A stretch of 64,000 nucleotides of DNA, taken from the NCBI GenBank assembly GCA_002633005.1, contig NMRA01000850.1:56553-120552 (forward strand). Direction: 5' to 3'. The notes under the pieces were generated by a model, which ran no database searches, was not told the origin of the DNA, and was given only the letters and a program-made list of their open reading frames with translations. How positions within the stretch are numbered: the first letter of the stretch is position 1; each line of letters starts with the position of its first letter. The translations under genes were made by a program, and so were the position numbers. Positions 23,281 to 34,169 of the stretch are shown here, piece after piece. The DNA comes from Phoronis australis (Eukaryota; Phoronida; Phoronidae).

Positions 23281-23477
23281 CAGTGGCGGATTTAGATGGG
23301 GGCCAATTGTTGCTATGGCCAAATGGAATCTGGGAGATCTTTATAAGGGGGGCCATGGTCCCCCTAAAACTCTCCCAGATTCCATTTGGCAGTTCGGGGG
23401 TGCGAACGTCTCACGGGCAAAGTCCTGGCTGATACTCTGCCCTGCCCCCCTAACTAAAAATCCTGTATCCGCCCCTG
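23281..23477. mobile_element. CAGTGGCGGAT MITE, copy 1
   Basis: It starts CAGTGGCGGATTTAGA and ends ATCCTGTATCCGCCCCTG (inverted). It is flanked by CAACT on both sides (23276-23280, 23478-23482). Its 197 bp include an extra perfect 18-bp inverted pair (23319-23336 and 23372-23389), absent from the other copies, as if part of the element had been copied backwards. Other copies: 35885-36041 and 57872-58033. Confidence 0.8.
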
Positions 23478-23482
23478 CAACT

Positions 23483-25367
23483 CCGCCTTTACTGATACAC
23501 GAGATGGAGTTGAATCACCTTATTGGGGTTTGTGGGGCAATTGTAAAACACTGTCACACGATTGTAACAGAGCTACAATATGAATCCGGAAACCTTATCA
23601 CATTTAAAAGCAAAGTGCCTCCTGTAGGAACAGGGGCATCGGTCGGTATGCCTTGCCAGATATCTACGGTGTTGTAGAGTAGTCCTACACGAAGACGAGA
23701 CAACCAATAGATGTCCCCACAGCCTATAAAGATGACGTCACGCCTCCAACCCCCGCCATTATTTGATCACAGATTATAGACAACAGTTGGTAACTCCAAC
23801 ATTTCCTTGCGAAATATCCTAGAAGAGGCGCCACTCTCTAAACATTGCAAACCCAACTTCCGGTTAGTTTACTGTGACGGGAAAAATAATTTCGGCATTG
23901 AAACGCTGTTCAAGGTCTTTCAACAGTAGAGTCCAGAAATTTTTAGCGGCACCGGAGTGCTTTCGAGCTTAAAATGAAACGCACCGTGGAGTATGTAAAC
24001 TGCTTTTCAAGTGCAAGATTGGTTTTTGAGTATAGGTCTGGTGGTTATTTATGGAGTATTAGCATGAGCTTTATTTAAGAAGTTAACGTTTTACGAGCGT
24101 TCAATTTATTTAAACACGGATATGAATTGGACAAAATTGCCGATACAAATTCCGACAAAATGACCATAATTAGCAGACGATGTACTTGCCGGAAGTAAAG
24201 CGTGCTATGTCTGTCAGGTGGCGCTTGTGAATAATGACGTCACGGCTTATGCGTAAGATCACAGATTTCGTCCATTGAAAATACACAGAGTTGGCTGTCC
24301 ACGTATTATAGTCTGCGATTTGACAAAAGCTGTACTAGAACCCATAGCCGAAAAGATTAACTGGTACGTAGCTCATTGACTGTGTGCGAAGATTTTTTTC
24401 CAATACTGCAAAATATAACATTAACCATCGATAAATCAAAACTCTGTCGAGCCCCCATAAAAGTAATGTGATATTGAAACTTAAAGAGGCCTGGAAAGCG
24501 AGAAACGGACAATATTGCAATATTGAAAGTTTTTCTCTACCACTGAAACAGAATTCAACCTACTCACCAGGTATTTTTGTGGTTTGTTCGTAAAGATTTT
24601 TGATTTCTGTTGATATCAAAGCATTTTCTTTTAGTTTCAAATTAAAAAAGGTCTGTCAAGTACTCACCACTTCGTCGATTTTTCTTCCATAAGGCAACAT
24701 TTGAAGCACGTCTCATTATTTGCCATGGCAAGACATAGCAGGAGCACATTTCCCTTCAAGTAACTCGCAGGTTCTCCGCGTGCCGCTAGGTGGTAGCCAG
24801 CACACAGTCGAATTCTCAACAGGCAGCGCTTTACGCAAACAAACTGGCATGAGTGATGGGGGAAGTGTAAATGTGGTCTGTTGTACAGACAAATCCGACT
24901 TTTTGATACATGAATATAACGGGGGACGCGAAAAAAAATCACGCCTTGAGCTGTTTTTAAGCGCAAAATGCATTGTTTTCAAAACCTAAAAACGAGGCTC
25001 AATTTTAAAATGGCGACTGTGTGAATATGGTGTATAGACAATTCTTTGAAAGATTAGGCGCAAAAAATTCCGCAAAAACATCTGCAAAAATTCCGCACAA
25101 TATGCAAGTGTATTGTAGATGTCAAACGAATGTGGTAATTCAATGTTAATTTCGAAAAATGGATCCATTTGTTACAGAGTAATTAATTACTAACTAAATG
25201 ATATGCATACATGATATATGGCTGTTGTTAAACCTATTACAACTTTTAATAAAAGTGACATCGCGTCAAGTGCCAAAAGGTGACTTGTACAGTGACTGCA
25301 TTGGAGACAATGAAAATTTTGACATCCAGTTATTTGCTTTATGTTATTTGATGATATACACATTTTT
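23483..25367. other. Intergenic, no gene recognised
   Basis: TGACGTCAC words occur at about 23730 and 24235 (CRE-like). Otherwise only short, non-conserved frames are seen. No TIR or tandem structure was found with confidence. Confidence 0.4.
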
Positions 25368-25395
25368 ATGCGCTAACTGAGAAGCGATACCCAAG
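25368..25395. repeat. Direct repeat pair TATGCGCTAACTG..., left copy
   Basis: TATGCGCTAACTGAGAAGCG then ATACC recurs at 25877-25905 with minor changes. The following about 50 bp (TTTACA, ACGTGA, GATGAGAT) also shows weak similarity. Confidence 0.55.
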
Positions 25396-25876
25396 TTTAC
25401 AGTGAAACAACACGTGAGGGTGAGATAAAAGGTCATATGTATTATGAAAAACTAAACTACTACAGATAGCGATAAATACAAAACTTATATAATATGTTGA
25501 TCTGTGACGGTGGGTGACAATTCGCCGGACAATCGGCACTACTACAGGTATAACGAAGATATATACAAAAATGAGCTGTAAAGATGGGTAACAATATGCC
25601 AAAGCAACACCGTGAGAAAGACATGGGAAAATTGAGAGTAAATAGAAAAGGGAAAATCGAAAAAAAAACTAGATTGAGGAAGGAATGGATATAGAAATTG
25701 AATAAATAATACAAAATTGAAGGTAATTATGGACAATGACACAGTGCTGTGACGATGCAAAGAAATCACGTGATACAATTCAACCATGCAATAGTGGGAG
25801 AGCAAAGAGGGTTACTGACCCAGGAACCAAAACAATATGATAATAAGGACAAAGCAGTTTAAACAATTTTATACTT

Positions 25877-25905
25877 ATATGCGCTAACTGCGAAGCGATA
25901 CCAAA
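25877..25905. repeat. Direct repeat pair TATGCGCTAACTG..., right copy
   Basis: Partner of 25368-25395, 509 bp downstream. The interval between them is AT-rich and non-coding. Confidence 0.55.
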
Positions 25906-26183
25906 GCTAGTTTACACGTGACGATGAGATACATGTAAAAGGCCGTGTTTTTTGAGGTTGAGAAGACGGCGGATGACGTGAAGTTTCGAAGTGGAAGGTA
26001 TAGTTCGACGAGGGTGGCTGAAATGTCAGCCTCGGCTGCGTGCAGGGACGATGTCTATGTTTGCAAGAATGCTTTCGCCCATATGCCCTTGGCCTCAGTA
26101 CCGATCTTCACGTATGACTTACAAGCGGCTGTAAATCCTTTGACTTAGACCACGTATTGCTATAAAACTGACATCGACTTATA

Positions 26184-26330
26184 CCATGGGCAGCGCACCA
26201 TAGGGGGGTGCGGTGCCTATAGCCCCCCACTTATTTCGGTGCTGCGTCGCTAATGGTCCATGGGCGGCGCACCATAGGGGACTGGTTGGGCTATTGCCCT
26301 CCTCTTATTTCAGTGCTGCGCAGCCCGTCT
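26184..26330. repeat. Two tandem repeats of 74 bp
   Basis: CCATGGGCAGCGCACCATAG starts at 26184 and recurs (CCATGGGCGGCGCACCATAG) at 26258. Each is followed by a CCCCC/CTTATTTC and GTGCTGCG block. No coding potential. Confidence 0.75.
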
Positions 26331-26413
26331 ATACCAAATTCAGATCGAAAGGGGTTTCTCGGTTGCGAAAATTGGCAGTTTTTCTTCGAGAGAATGCGCG
26401 TCGTACAAAATGA

Positions 26414-27692
26414 CCCGCCATGACAAGCTAACTTGTGGATCATGTTCTTAATCAATTAAAAATTGTCAATTCATCCTAAACCTGTAAATCGCACCCAATA
26501 TGACTAACGAACAAATTGAAACAATTCTTCCTGTAACTGCATTTGCAAACAATATATTAAAAGATTTCGCACGTTGTTACGGAGAAAAGTAACCTTCGAC
26601 AACACGGGAATGAATATTGTATTTAAATGATTTATTTTAACACGTGTACCTCTAGTCCATCTATACATAAATCAAATAACTACGGATGCGTAACTAGTAA
26701 CAGATGTGTCTTATTATAAAAAATGTCGTATTTGTTCATGCGATTTCATCTTGAAATAAGAAATCTCAAGGTCGTGTGTCTGTGTCAGTGTAACGCGACA
26801 TTTAGAAGAAAGAGACTGTGGGAAGCACGTTCATTCTATACCATTCCTCACTATGCGTAGGACGTTATAATGTTACTTATACTTCACACGGAATTGGACA
26901 AACTTTGTATCGAGCGAGCCTGATGGAAAGTGACAAGTTGTACAAATGCCTATGCCCAGTTGCTCATCTTAACATTTTTCGCGCACTAGTTTTTCGGAAA
27001 ATTTGAGAGGTCACAACTTTTTGTGTTGATGCCGGAATTTTGATTCCCAAAAACTCCGCAAAAAGACTCACATGAACGGTTCTATTAAAATTCAGGTGAA
27101 ATATGAAAGAAGTACTTTTTAACAGTATTTTTTTACTGTGATCTCATAGGCAACACTGCCAGGTCTTGGATTTTTAGCAACACCATTTCACCATTCTTAT
27201 CGCACAGTTTTTTGAGCTATAAAGTTAAATAAAGTTTACTCTACAACGTGTTGTTTTTCGGGTAAAATGGCGGCTTGGAAACGCAGACGAAGGTGGGTCA
27301 AGAATGATGCGTTCTGATTGGTCAGTTAAGCCGTCAGTCAAAATCCTTGCGATAGGTCAATTAGTGAAGGCCCGGTTTCTACAAGAAACTTAACGGCAAA
27401 AGCAAAATTATTAGTTGCATTGGATATTATTTGTTCTAAATTTCTGAACAAATGAAAAAATTCAATGTGAGATTAAACGTCCACTGCACACGTATAAGCA
27501 CTAAGCTAGAGCTGATCAAGAAATCTTCATGACTTCTTTCATAGCTAATGTTTGTGAGACAAAGATGGCGAACTATTTCTGTCTTTGCATGCTACAACGC
27601 CCTGATTTTTAGGTTGGTTGAAATTTCAGAATTAACCATACAACGAATTAACATTCCTAATTAAACATAATTTCACCGTGAATCAAATGGAG
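26414..27692. other. Intergenic, downstream of the receptor gene
   Basis: No gene recognised. It contains a TGATTGGTCAGTT word near 27317 that is also found at 16563 and, as TATTGGTCAGTT, at 53424. Otherwise AT-rich and featureless. Confidence 0.4.
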
Positions 27693-27698
27693 TTTATT
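27693..27698 (-). terminator. Poly(A) signal AATAAA of the receptor gene
   Basis: TTTATT on the plus strand is AATAAA on the minus strand, 144 bp after the receptor stop codon. A plausible 3' processing signal inferred from position. Confidence 0.5.
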
Positions 27699-27841
27699 GC
27701 TTTAGCAGCAAGATTCGTCGCCACTCACCAGATATATAAGATTTTGCAGTTTCCCAATCCGCTTGACCTAATCAGTGCAGCGTGGGACTTGAACAAGATT
27801 TTGAAAAAAACATGCAGCCACGCTGAACAGCGTTGTATACA

Positions 27842-30472
27842 TCACATTCGAGTTTCTTCCCTGTAGATGGCGGTGTCATCGCATGACGAATTAATCGTCA
27901 GATCGTATCCATTCCTATTCAGCACTGACGGCGCCAACTTTGCTAAAGAGGAGAAGATTTTAGGATGATGTCTCCCCGACCGAGTAGAAGTCTCAATGGT
28001 GTTTCCTGCAAAGTCTCGACTTTTCATATATGCACGAACACGTTTCGTGAGAACGGTTGTTATGAAAAGAAACGCCCCCTGGCTGGCATTGAGAACAGCA
28101 AAAATGTACCAGAAAGCTTCGTGCTCAACCAAAATGGCCAAGAAGCCAAACACCCAGGTAACACCAAGGAGTACAAAAAGTTTCAAATACATGTAAAATT
28201 CATCTTTCTCCGTCGTCTTGGAGGATGACACGGTATGAGAAAACCTCATTGCCCGGTGCAACGTGACAGCAGTTAAGATCAAGAAAACAATGTTGCTTAG
28301 GACAATGACAGCGAGGGGCGCTGCAAACATTACAAGGAGAGCGTATTTGCCTGTGATCCAGCAGACTCCATTGCGTGTATACTGGGGCTTGAAATCTTCG
28401 TCGATATCGAGAAATTCTAAGACAACAGAGAAAGCAACAACCACTGCCGGGACCAACCATGCGCAAAGAAAAAATACCAAGAAGCGCTTACCAGTTGGTT
28501 TGCTCTTCAGAAGTTTTTTAGGACTGAATGTATTCCACGTGTCAATAGCTATAAGATTCATCCACACGAACACGGATAAATAGGCAAGATGGGCCAAGAC
28601 ACCAAAAGCGAAGCAGAGCCCATGAATTTTGGCGACAGCTGGTCGCAACAAATAGACCAAACCACTAACAAAAAGAGATGCAATGAGACAAAACTGCAGT
28701 TTAGCAGGAAATGTGTGATAGAGCGGAACAAAAAACTGGAGAACCAATCGGGCAAGAAGGCACACCTCTGAAATGACCAGACAGACAATGGTCACAATAC
28801 CGAGAAGACCTGAAACCATCATTTGTGGAGCAGTAGCATTGTTCTTGTCTTCTTCGCCACATATTAGAACTGTGTTGTTCAATAACCTGTATTCGCCTGG
28901 TTCCAAAGTTTGGTTGCGATCGCTCAGCCACACAGAACCACCTTTGCGAATTTCAAACGTACCGTTGTAGCGTTCTATGACATAACATGAAGAATTTGTA
29001 CTGTTCTGACACGACTGTCGCACAGTTGCGAAAATATCGACCGATTTCACCCAACCCATTGATTTCCTAATGAAAATAGCTTTAAGACGTGACTTTAAGA
29101 GCTCTTTTGCAGAATTCATGGTCTTCTCTACTTCGTCAACATCGCAGTTTGCTGGAAGCTTTTGCGAAAATTTAGCTACAATCCGTATTCCCAGAACATA
29201 GAAGTTACTGCCTAATGATTCGTTAAATCTATAAGCAGTAATTTCAGGACTCATATTAATTTGAAACAATTCATTCAGACCTTCCTTGTAAAGTGTTGGC
29301 TCGACATTGCCAGTAAAATATATCTCCTTAAAAACAAAATCGCTGGCGATTGGAATATAAGAAATCTCAACATCTACATCCGACAATATGTAACTGGGCA
29401 CGCACGTTCCATTTTTGAGCTCGTATCCTTTTTGACAGGATTTAAAAACACAATTTTGAAGGTTATCAAGAGCACAAGCAGCAACGGAAGATCCACTGTT
29501 AGATGTGAGAGAGCTCTTCAAACCAACTTTGATTCCTCCAGCCGAGTTGATATCAAGCAGCAGAGAAAACGAAAACTTCCACAGACTGTTATCACTCCCG
29601 GTCAACCCTGGACCGTCCTTTGGAAACTTGTTGCTTCTGCAAGTCAGATCCTTTGTTTGAATATCAGGATACCCATTGCAAATGGCGCAGAAAGCGTTCT
29701 TGAAACCTTTGTTGTTACTTCCCCTGTAGGTGAACAGTGTCTGACTTCTGTGGCATTTGTCAATCAGTGCATGGTTTTTGCAGTCTCGTTTGCAAGTCAT
29801 AATTGAACCAAGGACACAGAATCTATATTTTTCCGCGGGATCGTAAAATGTAAAGTTGCACTTAGGATCGTTTAGGTGGGTGAGAAATTCCCCAAAAGTG
29901 GCTTTGACCTTGTCCGTAGCGTTTGCTTCGCAGCCCAAGTTAAACCTCCAAAATGTATAGTTAGTGACGTTGTTACAAATAGCACAGAACCGGTTACGAT
30001 ACTGAATGTTGGTTACCTTGTCTCTCACCGGCACTCGTGTGAAGATCGATCCGTTGGTATAACGGCACTTGGATGCAATCTCCTCGTGGTGGTAATACGA
30101 CGGGCAGTCACTTACTACGATAGTGTTTCTTTTTTCGTTCACTTTTCCTGTACTAGCCTCAATACAGGACGTACTCGGGTATTCAGCTGTAAACGCAGTA
30201 CCATTCGTGCAGTGTTCGTAGTAATCAGGACAGCAGTCGTGGTAGTGCAAGCACAGTTTGTCACATGAACATGTGTGGTCGGGTCTGCTCGAGATATCAT
30301 TGAAAGTCACTTGCCCACATCGACTTTTGCACATTGCTTTGTTGCTTTTTACAAAACAATGTTTTGTGTGTGAGTCGATGTGTGGATGGATGGCGCCACT
30401 TTCAGAGCAGGGCTTTGACGAAAATGTCCCTACAAGCTGTAAGAATAAAACAAACACGCAACACCGCATCAT
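27842..30472 (-). CDS. Somatomedin B-containing seven-transmembrane receptor, class B2/methuselah-like (intronless, 876 aa)
   Basis: A single open exon. The start is the first ATG pair at 30472, directly opening a signal peptide (MMRCCVFVLFLQLVGTFSS). The longer open frame begins at a non-ATG codon. Residues 48-88 form a somatomedin B domain with eight Cys in the canonical order, including CKSRCGQ, CSCDKLC and DCCPDYYEHC. A long Cys-rich, N-glycosylated ectodomain (about 90-545) has two repeats with the core FCAICN (FCAICNNVTNY, FCAICNGYPD). The helices run from about 551 to 816. Class B2 marks are GVTWVFGF (about 770) in TM6 and LNASQGAFLF (about 794) in TM7, and a TM3-ECL2 Cys pair (620, 704). 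No HL-S/T autoproteolysis site is visible before TM1. The C-terminus is ETRM, a class I PDZ ligand pattern. Likely an orphan cell-surface receptor; ligand unknown. Similar intronless receptors are expanded in marine invertebrates. Confidence 0.92.
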   Translation of the reverse strand: MMRCCVFVLFLQLVGTFSSKPCSESGAIHPHIDSHTKHCFVKSNKAMCKSRCGQVTFNDISSRPDHTCSCDKLCLHYHDCCPDYYEHCTNGTAFTAEYPSTSCIEASTGKVNEKRNTIVVSDCPSYYHHEEIASKCRYTNGSIFTRVPVRDKVTNIQYRNRFCAICNNVTNYTFWRFNLGCEANATDKVKATFGEFLTHLNDPKCNFTFYDPAEKYRFCVLGSIMTCKRDCKNHALIDKCHRSQTLFTYRGSNNKGFKNAFCAICNGYPDIQTKDLTCRSNKFPKDGPGLTGSDNSLWKFSFSLLLDINSAGGIKVGLKSSLTSNSGSSVAACALDNLQNCVFKSCQKGYELKNGTCVPSYILSDVDVEISYIPIASDFVFKEIYFTGNVEPTLYKEGLNELFQINMSPEITAYRFNESLGSNFYVLGIRIVAKFSQKLPANCDVDEVEKTMNSAKELLKSRLKAIFIRKSMGWVKSVDIFATVRQSCQNSTNSSCYVIERYNGTFEIRKGGSVWLSDRNQTLEPGEYRLLNNTVLICGEEDKNNATAPQMMVSGLLGIVTIVCLVISEVCLLARLVLQFFVPLYHTFPAKLQFCLIASLFVSGLVYLLRPAVAKIHGLCFAFGVLAHLAYLSVFVWMNLIAIDTWNTFSPKKLLKSKPTGKRFLVFFLCAWLVPAVVVAFSVVLEFLDIDEDFKPQYTRNGVCWITGKYALLVMFAAPLAVIVLSNIVFLILTAVTLHRAMRFSHTVSSSKTTEKDEFYMYLKLFVLLGVTWVFGFLAILVEHEAFWYIFAVLNASQGAFLFITTVLTKRVRAYMKSRDFAGNTIETSTRSGRHHPKIFSSLAKLAPSVLNRNGYDLTINSSCDDTAIYREETRM

Positions 30473-30525
30473 GTTGCTGTCAACGCAAAAGCCCTGTGCT
30501 GTTTTTTCTTCCTGTTTGTTTTTCA

Positions 30526-30545
30526 CTGAAAAAGAAGAAAAGAAC
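30526..30545 (-). promoter_or_regulatory. Possible 3' splice site of a 5'-UTR intron of the receptor gene
   Basis: On the minus strand a pyrimidine-rich run (TCTTTTCTTCTTTTTCAG) ends 53 nt before the ATG at 30472. This fits a non-coding first exon farther upstream, common for intronless-CDS receptors. The first exon itself was not found. Confidence 0.35.
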
Positions 30546-30639
30546 GAAGAAAACTAAAATTGTCTTCACGCGCTAACGCAATCCGAAATACAAATACCGG
30601 GGTTCAGAAGAGACATCGTCAGGTACAAAGCTGTAATGG

Positions 30640-30925
30640 AATCTAGGAGATTTCAGTTTAGACAGATTAAGTCATACCTGGTTCAAATGTGGAATTTTTA
30701 TAAAAACGGCGGATCAGCTGTTCAAAACAAGCGTTCACAAAGGCATCCTTTCAGCCGGCTTCCGAATCAGGCGATCCGCTGTCTGCTTTGGAGGTGGACT
30801 ATAAGAAGGCATATCAGACGTCTGACGAGCGTTCACGTACGTGAATTTATTTCAGACGGCGGATTAGATATTCGATCTGCCTTCTAATCGGACAGCGCGT
30901 GAACGTTATATTGATAAACACACAG
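30640..30925. mobile_element. Candidate foldback/MITE-like segment upstream of the receptor
   Basis: GCGTTCAC words and their inverse GTGAACG recur (about 30730, 30825, 30898). The 30680-30900 interval is richer in GC and repeats the CGGCGGAT / GATCCGC and CAGACG words. A clean TIR border was not found. Confidence 0.25.
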
Positions 30926-31008
30926 TTCCCGAAAAGCTTTTTGACAGATATCGTCAGTTCCACTGGAGTTGACAGTTATTGTTCATTTTTCAATCAAGTA
31001 AAAATAAA

Positions 31009-31030
31009 CGAGGGGGGGGGGTGCGGAGGT
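31009..31030. repeat. G-run low-complexity tract
   Basis: A run of ten G (31012-31021) followed by a G/A-rich stretch to about 31070. No gene. Confidence 0.7.
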
Positions 31031-31199
31031 ATGGAGGAGGGAGGGAAGGCTGACCGGGAGGCCAGCAGAGACACAGACCAATACAACACAAATACGATTG
31101 GAAGACTGACAAATGAAATCGATAGCATAAGTACTTCAATAAATAAACTTCCTGACACTTAAATAAAAATAAATAAAGGGAGCTACATATCTACATTGC

Positions 31200-32700
31200 C
31201 TAGAAAACAACATGATAAGCAAAATGTTAATGTGTAAGTGTTTGTGTGTGTATGTTTGCGTGTGCGTGTGGTCCTTTATGCGTGTGCCTGTGTTTGCTGC
31301 GTGTATATGTGCAAAATGCAGTAGTGTTTCTGTGTAATAGTGTAATTTGTATAGGGTTTTTCACGGTGGACATAGTTGTAGGAGAAGCAGCTTGAGTTAC
31401 TGCATAGAAAATGTAAGTAATAGTATCCAAAATTTTGTTCTTGTAATATATTGAAAGTCCAGCAAGTGGGTGAATGTTTGTTATTTCTAGAACTGGAGAG
31501 GATACTTAATTCATGATTCTAGCAATGTGGAAACATACTAAACAGTGAGTTACCGTGACTGATTTGTAAAATTAAGTCTTGAATATATGATTGTAGCTAC
31601 AATAAGTAACAACGCAGCTTGCTAAAACATCTGGCCAACAACGATTTCCAATTATTTTGTTCTCTTGGTTGTGATAGCAAACAAAATTGCTTTGAAAGTA
31701 ATTATGAGTAGGTTAGATAAAAACTTGTTATATATTTTCAAGCAGGACATTAAGAATTTCTTCAAACAGGGGTGTTTTTAATAATTTGCACATTGGGTTT
31801 GTATGGGCAAAATAGTGTGAATTGGTGATTATTAGTAAGGCTCGTTGCTGAAGGAATTGCAATGTGCTGACATTTGTAAATTCCTCTGTTGTGATGTCAA
31901 AAACTAAGTGAGTATGAGTGAAGGATCAGGAAATCATGATCAGAGCGAATAAAGGTAGATATTTCGTAAGTGTTTTAGTACTCCTTAGGTTGGTACACTT
32001 TTTGTTCCTACCAGATCAATATTTTCTGACGAAGATAAAGAGTCGTCAAACGTTATTCCCAAAACTTAAATGTTTTGACAAAGGTTAGTTTTTGACTGTC
32101 TATAGTAATTTTAGGTATTAATTTTTTAGTTAATATTTTCTGAGGTAAGTAGAATACCATGAATTTAGTTTCGGTGACACTTAATTGATAACCATGCAAA
32201 TATGTCTGATAGCTTATTATTGATCTCAGTTTCGTTGTTTGCTGGTTTTGTAAACGAAGGTGTACACATACGACAGGTGTCATCAGCATACATAAAGATC
32301 TCAAGAGAAGTGGATTTCTGGATTTCGTTTACATAAATAAGAAAAAGAAGGGGTCCAAGTATAGATCCTTGGGGTGCAGCTGTGACGATAGCTGATTTTT
32401 GGGAGGGTGAATTGACAAATAAAACATGTTGTTGATTGGTTAAATATTTTTGAAGAATACATGCACGACTTCAATTATACTGGGAAATGAGAGTTCAACA
32501 TTACGCTATGGTTTTTTGTGTCAAAGGTTTTTGAAAGGCCTAAAATATGATTGTCGGGTTTATCCCCTTGAACAGATGTTAATTCTGTCAGTTAGTTGGA
32601 GTGTTGAAAATTATGTTGATTTTCATGTATTACTAAGAGATTGCTTGTATTGAGGTGGACAATTTTGGATACAACAAGATTACTAAGCAAACACAAACAT
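31200..32700 (-). mobile_element. Non-LTR retrotransposon (LINE) reverse transcriptase, decayed
   Basis: On the minus strand PQGSILGPLLFLIYVNEI then FMYADDT (about 32375-32275) is the classical RT palm with a YADD catalytic box. Upstream, LGLSKTFDT (about 32545) matches the D-L-S-K-A-F-D-T motif in altered form. After a frameshift the thumb region continues (TETKFMVFYLP, about 32170). Farther down, LQQRALLIITNSHYFAHTNP (31860-31795) matches the region typical of CR1/L2/Jockey-group elements. The 3' end fades near 31200 beside a GT-rich run (about 31230-31310). Several stops make it a dead copy. Confidence 0.75.
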
Positions 32701-33957
32701 ATTAATTAATTCTGTATTAGGAGACCTTGAACATACTAAAAACTGGTAGGACCAGAAGTTTACCTGATCTTTGTACTCACCGGTATAAGTAGAATTTCAG
32801 AGGTGTGGTAGTGTCGTGAGCAGGTCTGTAAAATAAATAACGAAAGTTATGAAAGTTGAACAATTTCGTTATTGGGTACGTTTCATACGACACTATCCAT
32901 GAAAAATTTCAAAGCTATTTAACATTGGTTGAGTATAATGCAAGAACTTCAGCAATTATACCCGTCTCGGACGAGCGTCACGTGACGGGAAATGTTTGAC
33001 TTTAAAAAAAAAAACTAGTGAACGACAAATAATCTTATTTTTGAAGGCAGATAATCACACTCAGAAAGTGGGTAAGAAAATTTGTTTCCGTGATATGCCA
33101 TGTTCATTGTTTATAGAACATTTCGTTTAGCTTGACTTCCTCACGCAGTCATCGCTGAAAGATCAGTTATATAACTTGACATCTATCTTCTCCGAGTAAT
33201 CCGATTGCATTTATGCAGAACAGCATTAATCTACATAAGACAAACCGTGGTCAATTCCATTGTGGCTTTGACTAGAGCAGTAAAACATTCCTCTTACACT
33301 GTCAGAAGTTCTCTTGTTTCCGGAAAGACAGTTAGGAACACGGAGTTCACCAATAAATGATTGAGAGCGTGTACTCACACCGGCTGGCGTCTGCGTACCA
33401 GTTCAGGAAAAGTTTTCGAAAAAATGCAATGTTCTTCGTTGAAGCGGATAAATATATTTGCGTCCCGTTAGACAGCATACCGCTGTGAAACTGGCCTGAA
33501 CTTGTTTAAAACTCAGATGAGATAAAAAGTGCTTTCTGGGCTTTCAAAATGACACTTCGTTATTGCTTTAAACCGGCACAGTGCATAAAATGATCCGATG
33601 CAACACCTCAGCTTTTAGAGCCTGGTCTCGAACGCTCAGAAATAATCACCTCTAATTTGATTAAGGAACAAGTCGAGACCAATTACGTAACGAGAAATGG
33701 TCCAAATAAAAAGAATGTGTGACGGAAGAAAGGTTTATTGTTGATAGAAATGATGTTACGAAACTTACCTGATGATAACGTACATGTATACATCCCTTTT
33801 TCCATACATGTGTCATTCACAAAAATTGGCAAATTATAAAAGTAATCTGCCGTTTTATAACGCCACTTAAAATGCAGTTTCAAATGTTATTTACGCGTGT
33901 CCCTGGACCCCATGGTCGGAACCAAAATATTTCCATTCAACCGTCCCATTCCCGCAG
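32700..33957. other. Intergenic; no gene seen
   Basis: Contains a fragment of the GGTCTCAA MITE family at about 33624-33686 (CTGGTCTCGAACGCTC ... CAAGTCGAGACCAA). Otherwise no structure recognised. Confidence 0.4.
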
Positions 33958-34169
33958 TCAACTCCTGAGGACAAATAACGAGTCTGCACGCTGACGTTCT
34001 TTCTAATGAACTCATGAGCTCAAAATGGCGACACCTGGTCAGGACTGCTGTCGAAAATATCAATCAACTCCTGAGCACAAATATGAGTCTGCAGGCTGAC
34101 GTTTTTTCTAATGAACTCATGAATTCAAAATGGCGACACCAGGTCAGGGCTGTTGTCGAAAATACAGAA
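33958..34169. repeat. Two tandem repeats of 106 bp
   Basis: TCAACTCCTGAGGACAAAT... to ...TGTCGAAAATATCAA (33958-34063) is repeated at 34064-34169 with few changes. Shared words include GAGTCTGCA-GCTGACGTT and AAAATGGCGACACC. The frame across it is a by-product of the repeat. Confidence 0.8.

Noticed and set aside
23055-23677. 125- and 141-codon plus-strand frames
   Set aside because: They run across the Penelope-like remnant into the MITE at 23281-23477 and have no continuous homology.
29261-29806. 181-codon plus-strand open frame
   Set aside because: Antisense shadow of the receptor gene; no motif and no start context.
30473-30526. 18-codon N-terminal extension of the receptor
   Set aside because: It begins at a non-ATG codon and adds a charged stretch before an excellent signal peptide; a splice acceptor lies at its edge.
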